Shown: piece by piece, positions 5,990 to 7,070 of the stretch
How the letters are laid out: every line of letters begins with the position of its first letter
How positions within the stretch are numbered: the first letter of the stretch is position 1
NCBI GenBank assembly: GCA_947440895.1
Contig: CANETO010000099.1
Span: 1 to 7,070, forward strand
Reading direction: 5' to 3'
DNA from: Planctomycetaceae bacterium
Lineage (GTDB): Bacteria; Planctomycetota; Planctomycetia; Pirellulales; UBA1268
DNA length: 7,070 bases
Made by a program: the position numbers and the translations under genes
The notes under the pieces: model-generated
Told to the model about the DNA's origin: nothing
Database searches by the model: none
Seen by the model: the letters and a program-made list of their open reading frames with translations, nothing else

Positions 5990-7070
5990 TCACCGCACGA
6001 ACCGCATCCTCCCGAAGTTTGGCCACGAGGGCAATCGCAACTCGGTACCGCCAATTTTCACCGGCACGCTCCATTGTGCCGGGACGGCGTGCGGCCAGAA
6101 AATCGCCATGGCCTTGCCTATGAGCAGATCCCGGTCGACATGGTGGCCCTCCAGCCAGAGCCGGCTGTCCTTGCTGGCAGCCGAGTTGTCGCCCAGCACG
6201 AAAAACTGATCCGCCTCAAGGCCGAACTCCAGCCGGTCCTCCTCCAGGATCTCGCCCGGCCGGGCCCCCACATCGATCGCACCGATATAAAAAGTGTCGC
6301 GGAGCACCCGAAGGTTTTTCACGCGGATGTCAGTCCCGGCGGCGGTGATGCCCACCGGCGACAGGTCGCTCGGCTCTACGGAGCCCGGTTCGATCACCAG
6401 CTCCACAGGCCGGTTGCGTGGCACATCATCGATGGCGCGGCGCCAGGTCGTGGGCTGGTCGAAGGCCATGCGGCGATCGGCGACAAAGAGCGACAGTTCG
6501 TCGTCGACGTTGGCAAACAGGATCTTCCAGGAGCCCTTCCCGCGGACCGGTGTGCGGGCCCGCGGCGGCGGTGTGCCGGCGGCACTGCCGTCGGCCAGCG
6601 TCAACGTCGCCTCGCCGGTCGCCAAGTCGAACGTACAGCGGTGCACCACGCCCCCCTCCACGAGGTCGATTTCCAGCGTGCCTCCGTTCTGGCCGACAGT
6701 CTCGCAGACCATCTCGAGTGCCAGATCGCCCACCCAATGCGGCCGGGTGCCGATGGCGTTGTAGGGCTGGAAGTCGTCGATGCGGGTGGGGCGGCCGCGG
6801 CCGGCGAGCGACTCTCCCCGTCGCACTCCCTCCCACTCCTCAGCCGTCGGGAAGAAGTGTTGATAGCGGAGCGTGGCCGGACCGTCCGCCGAGCCGCTCG
6901 AAAGGCTGAATGACCGGCCCTCGTCACTGGTCGTCCAGCGGCCGGCCGGCCCGCGGTCAGGCGCTGACCAATCACTCCAACACAGCGGCCATCCGGCCTT
7001 CTGCAGATCGGCCGACGCATAGCGGCTGTCGTGCACGCACTGCAGCATGGCCCGCATGGTGTCGGGCGGC
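5990..7070 (-). CDS. lepB: Signal peptidase I, C-terminal part with inserted beta-sandwich-like domain (N-terminus off window)
   Basis: The frame stays open to the right edge. The residues before the first in-window Met (7057) read PPDT, which looks like continuing protein, so that Met is probably internal and the true start lies off window. About 359 codons are visible, ending at TGA 5992-5990. The identifying motif is signal peptidase box E, FVLGDNSAASKDSR (GDN at 6193-6185), followed by GKAMAIFWPH and a hydrophobic tail. The membrane anchors, catalytic Ser box and catalytic Lys box are expected upstream, outside the window. Between them and box E lie more than 280 residues instead of the few dozen typical of small bacterial enzymes. 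This insert is beta-rich and contains KILFANVDDELSLFVADRR (about 6521-6465), a pattern reminiscent of concanavalin/LamG-like folds. The enzyme would cleave signal peptides on the outer face of the inner membrane. lptB follows after 40 bp with no terminator, suggesting one operon. Confidence 0.9.
   Translation of the reverse strand, partial: PPDTMRAMLQCVHDSRYASADLQKAGWPLCWSDWSAPDRGPAGRWTTSDEGRSFSLSSGSADGPATLRYQHFFPTAEEWEGVRRGESLAGRGRPTRIDDFQPYNAIGTRPHWVGDLALEMVCETVGQNGGTLEIDLVEGGVVHRCTFDLATGEATLTLADGSAAGTPPPRARTPVRGKGSWKILFANVDDELSLFVADRRMAFDQPTTWRRAIDDVPRNRPVELVIEPGSVEPSDLSPVGITAAGTDIRVKNLRVLRDTFYIGAIDVGARPGEILEEDRLEFGLEADQFFVLGDNSAASKDSRLWLEGHHVDRDLLIGKAMAIFWPHAVPAQWSVPVKIGGTELRLPSWPNFGRMRFVR

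Noticed and set aside
5930..6913. A 327-codon plus-strand open frame opposite lepB
   Set aside because: The minus strand encodes recognisable signal peptidase box E in this interval. The plus-strand product has no recognisable motif.

Overview
The window reads as chromosomal DNA of a GC-rich member of the Planctomycetota, probably a Pirellulales-like lineage. The main evidence is a protein with the planctomycete-specific cytochrome PSCyt1/DUF1549/DUF1553 architecture. A signal peptidase I carrying a large extra domain before its C-terminal catalytic box, and GC-rich genes with several long antisense shadow frames, fit the same assignment. The lineage is inferred from protein families, not from a marker gene.

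Layout from left to right. Positions 1-2724 (minus) hold 908 codons of a secreted, probably di-haem DUF1549/DUF1553 protein whose C-terminus lies beyond the left edge. After a 111-bp spacer with hairpins but no terminator, 2836-3837 (minus) encodes a secreted beta-propeller-like protein; the two are probably co-transcribed, propeller gene first. A 131-bp divergent spacer separates it from 3969-4976 (plus), a class I SAM-dependent O-methyltransferase of the plant/acetylserotonin OMT type (family 2). A 238-bp convergent spacer (4977-5214) has no gene but is dense in repeats. It carries two copies of a 28-bp hairpin repeat at a 34-bp period, then a 131-bp nested inverted-repeat structure with two apical hairpins. 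Next come lptB (5215-5949, minus) and the C-terminal part of lepB (5990 to the right edge, minus), 40 bp apart and probably one operon with lepB first.

Functionally the window is mostly cell-envelope biology: secreted redox/propeller proteins of unknown substrate, a signal peptidase that would mature such proteins, and the ATPase of the lipopolysaccharide exporter. The methyltransferase has no pathway partners in view. No RNA gene, CRISPR array, transposase or phage gene was recognised. The least explained element is the structured repeat block between the methyltransferase and lptB. No clearly new multi-gene system is visible.
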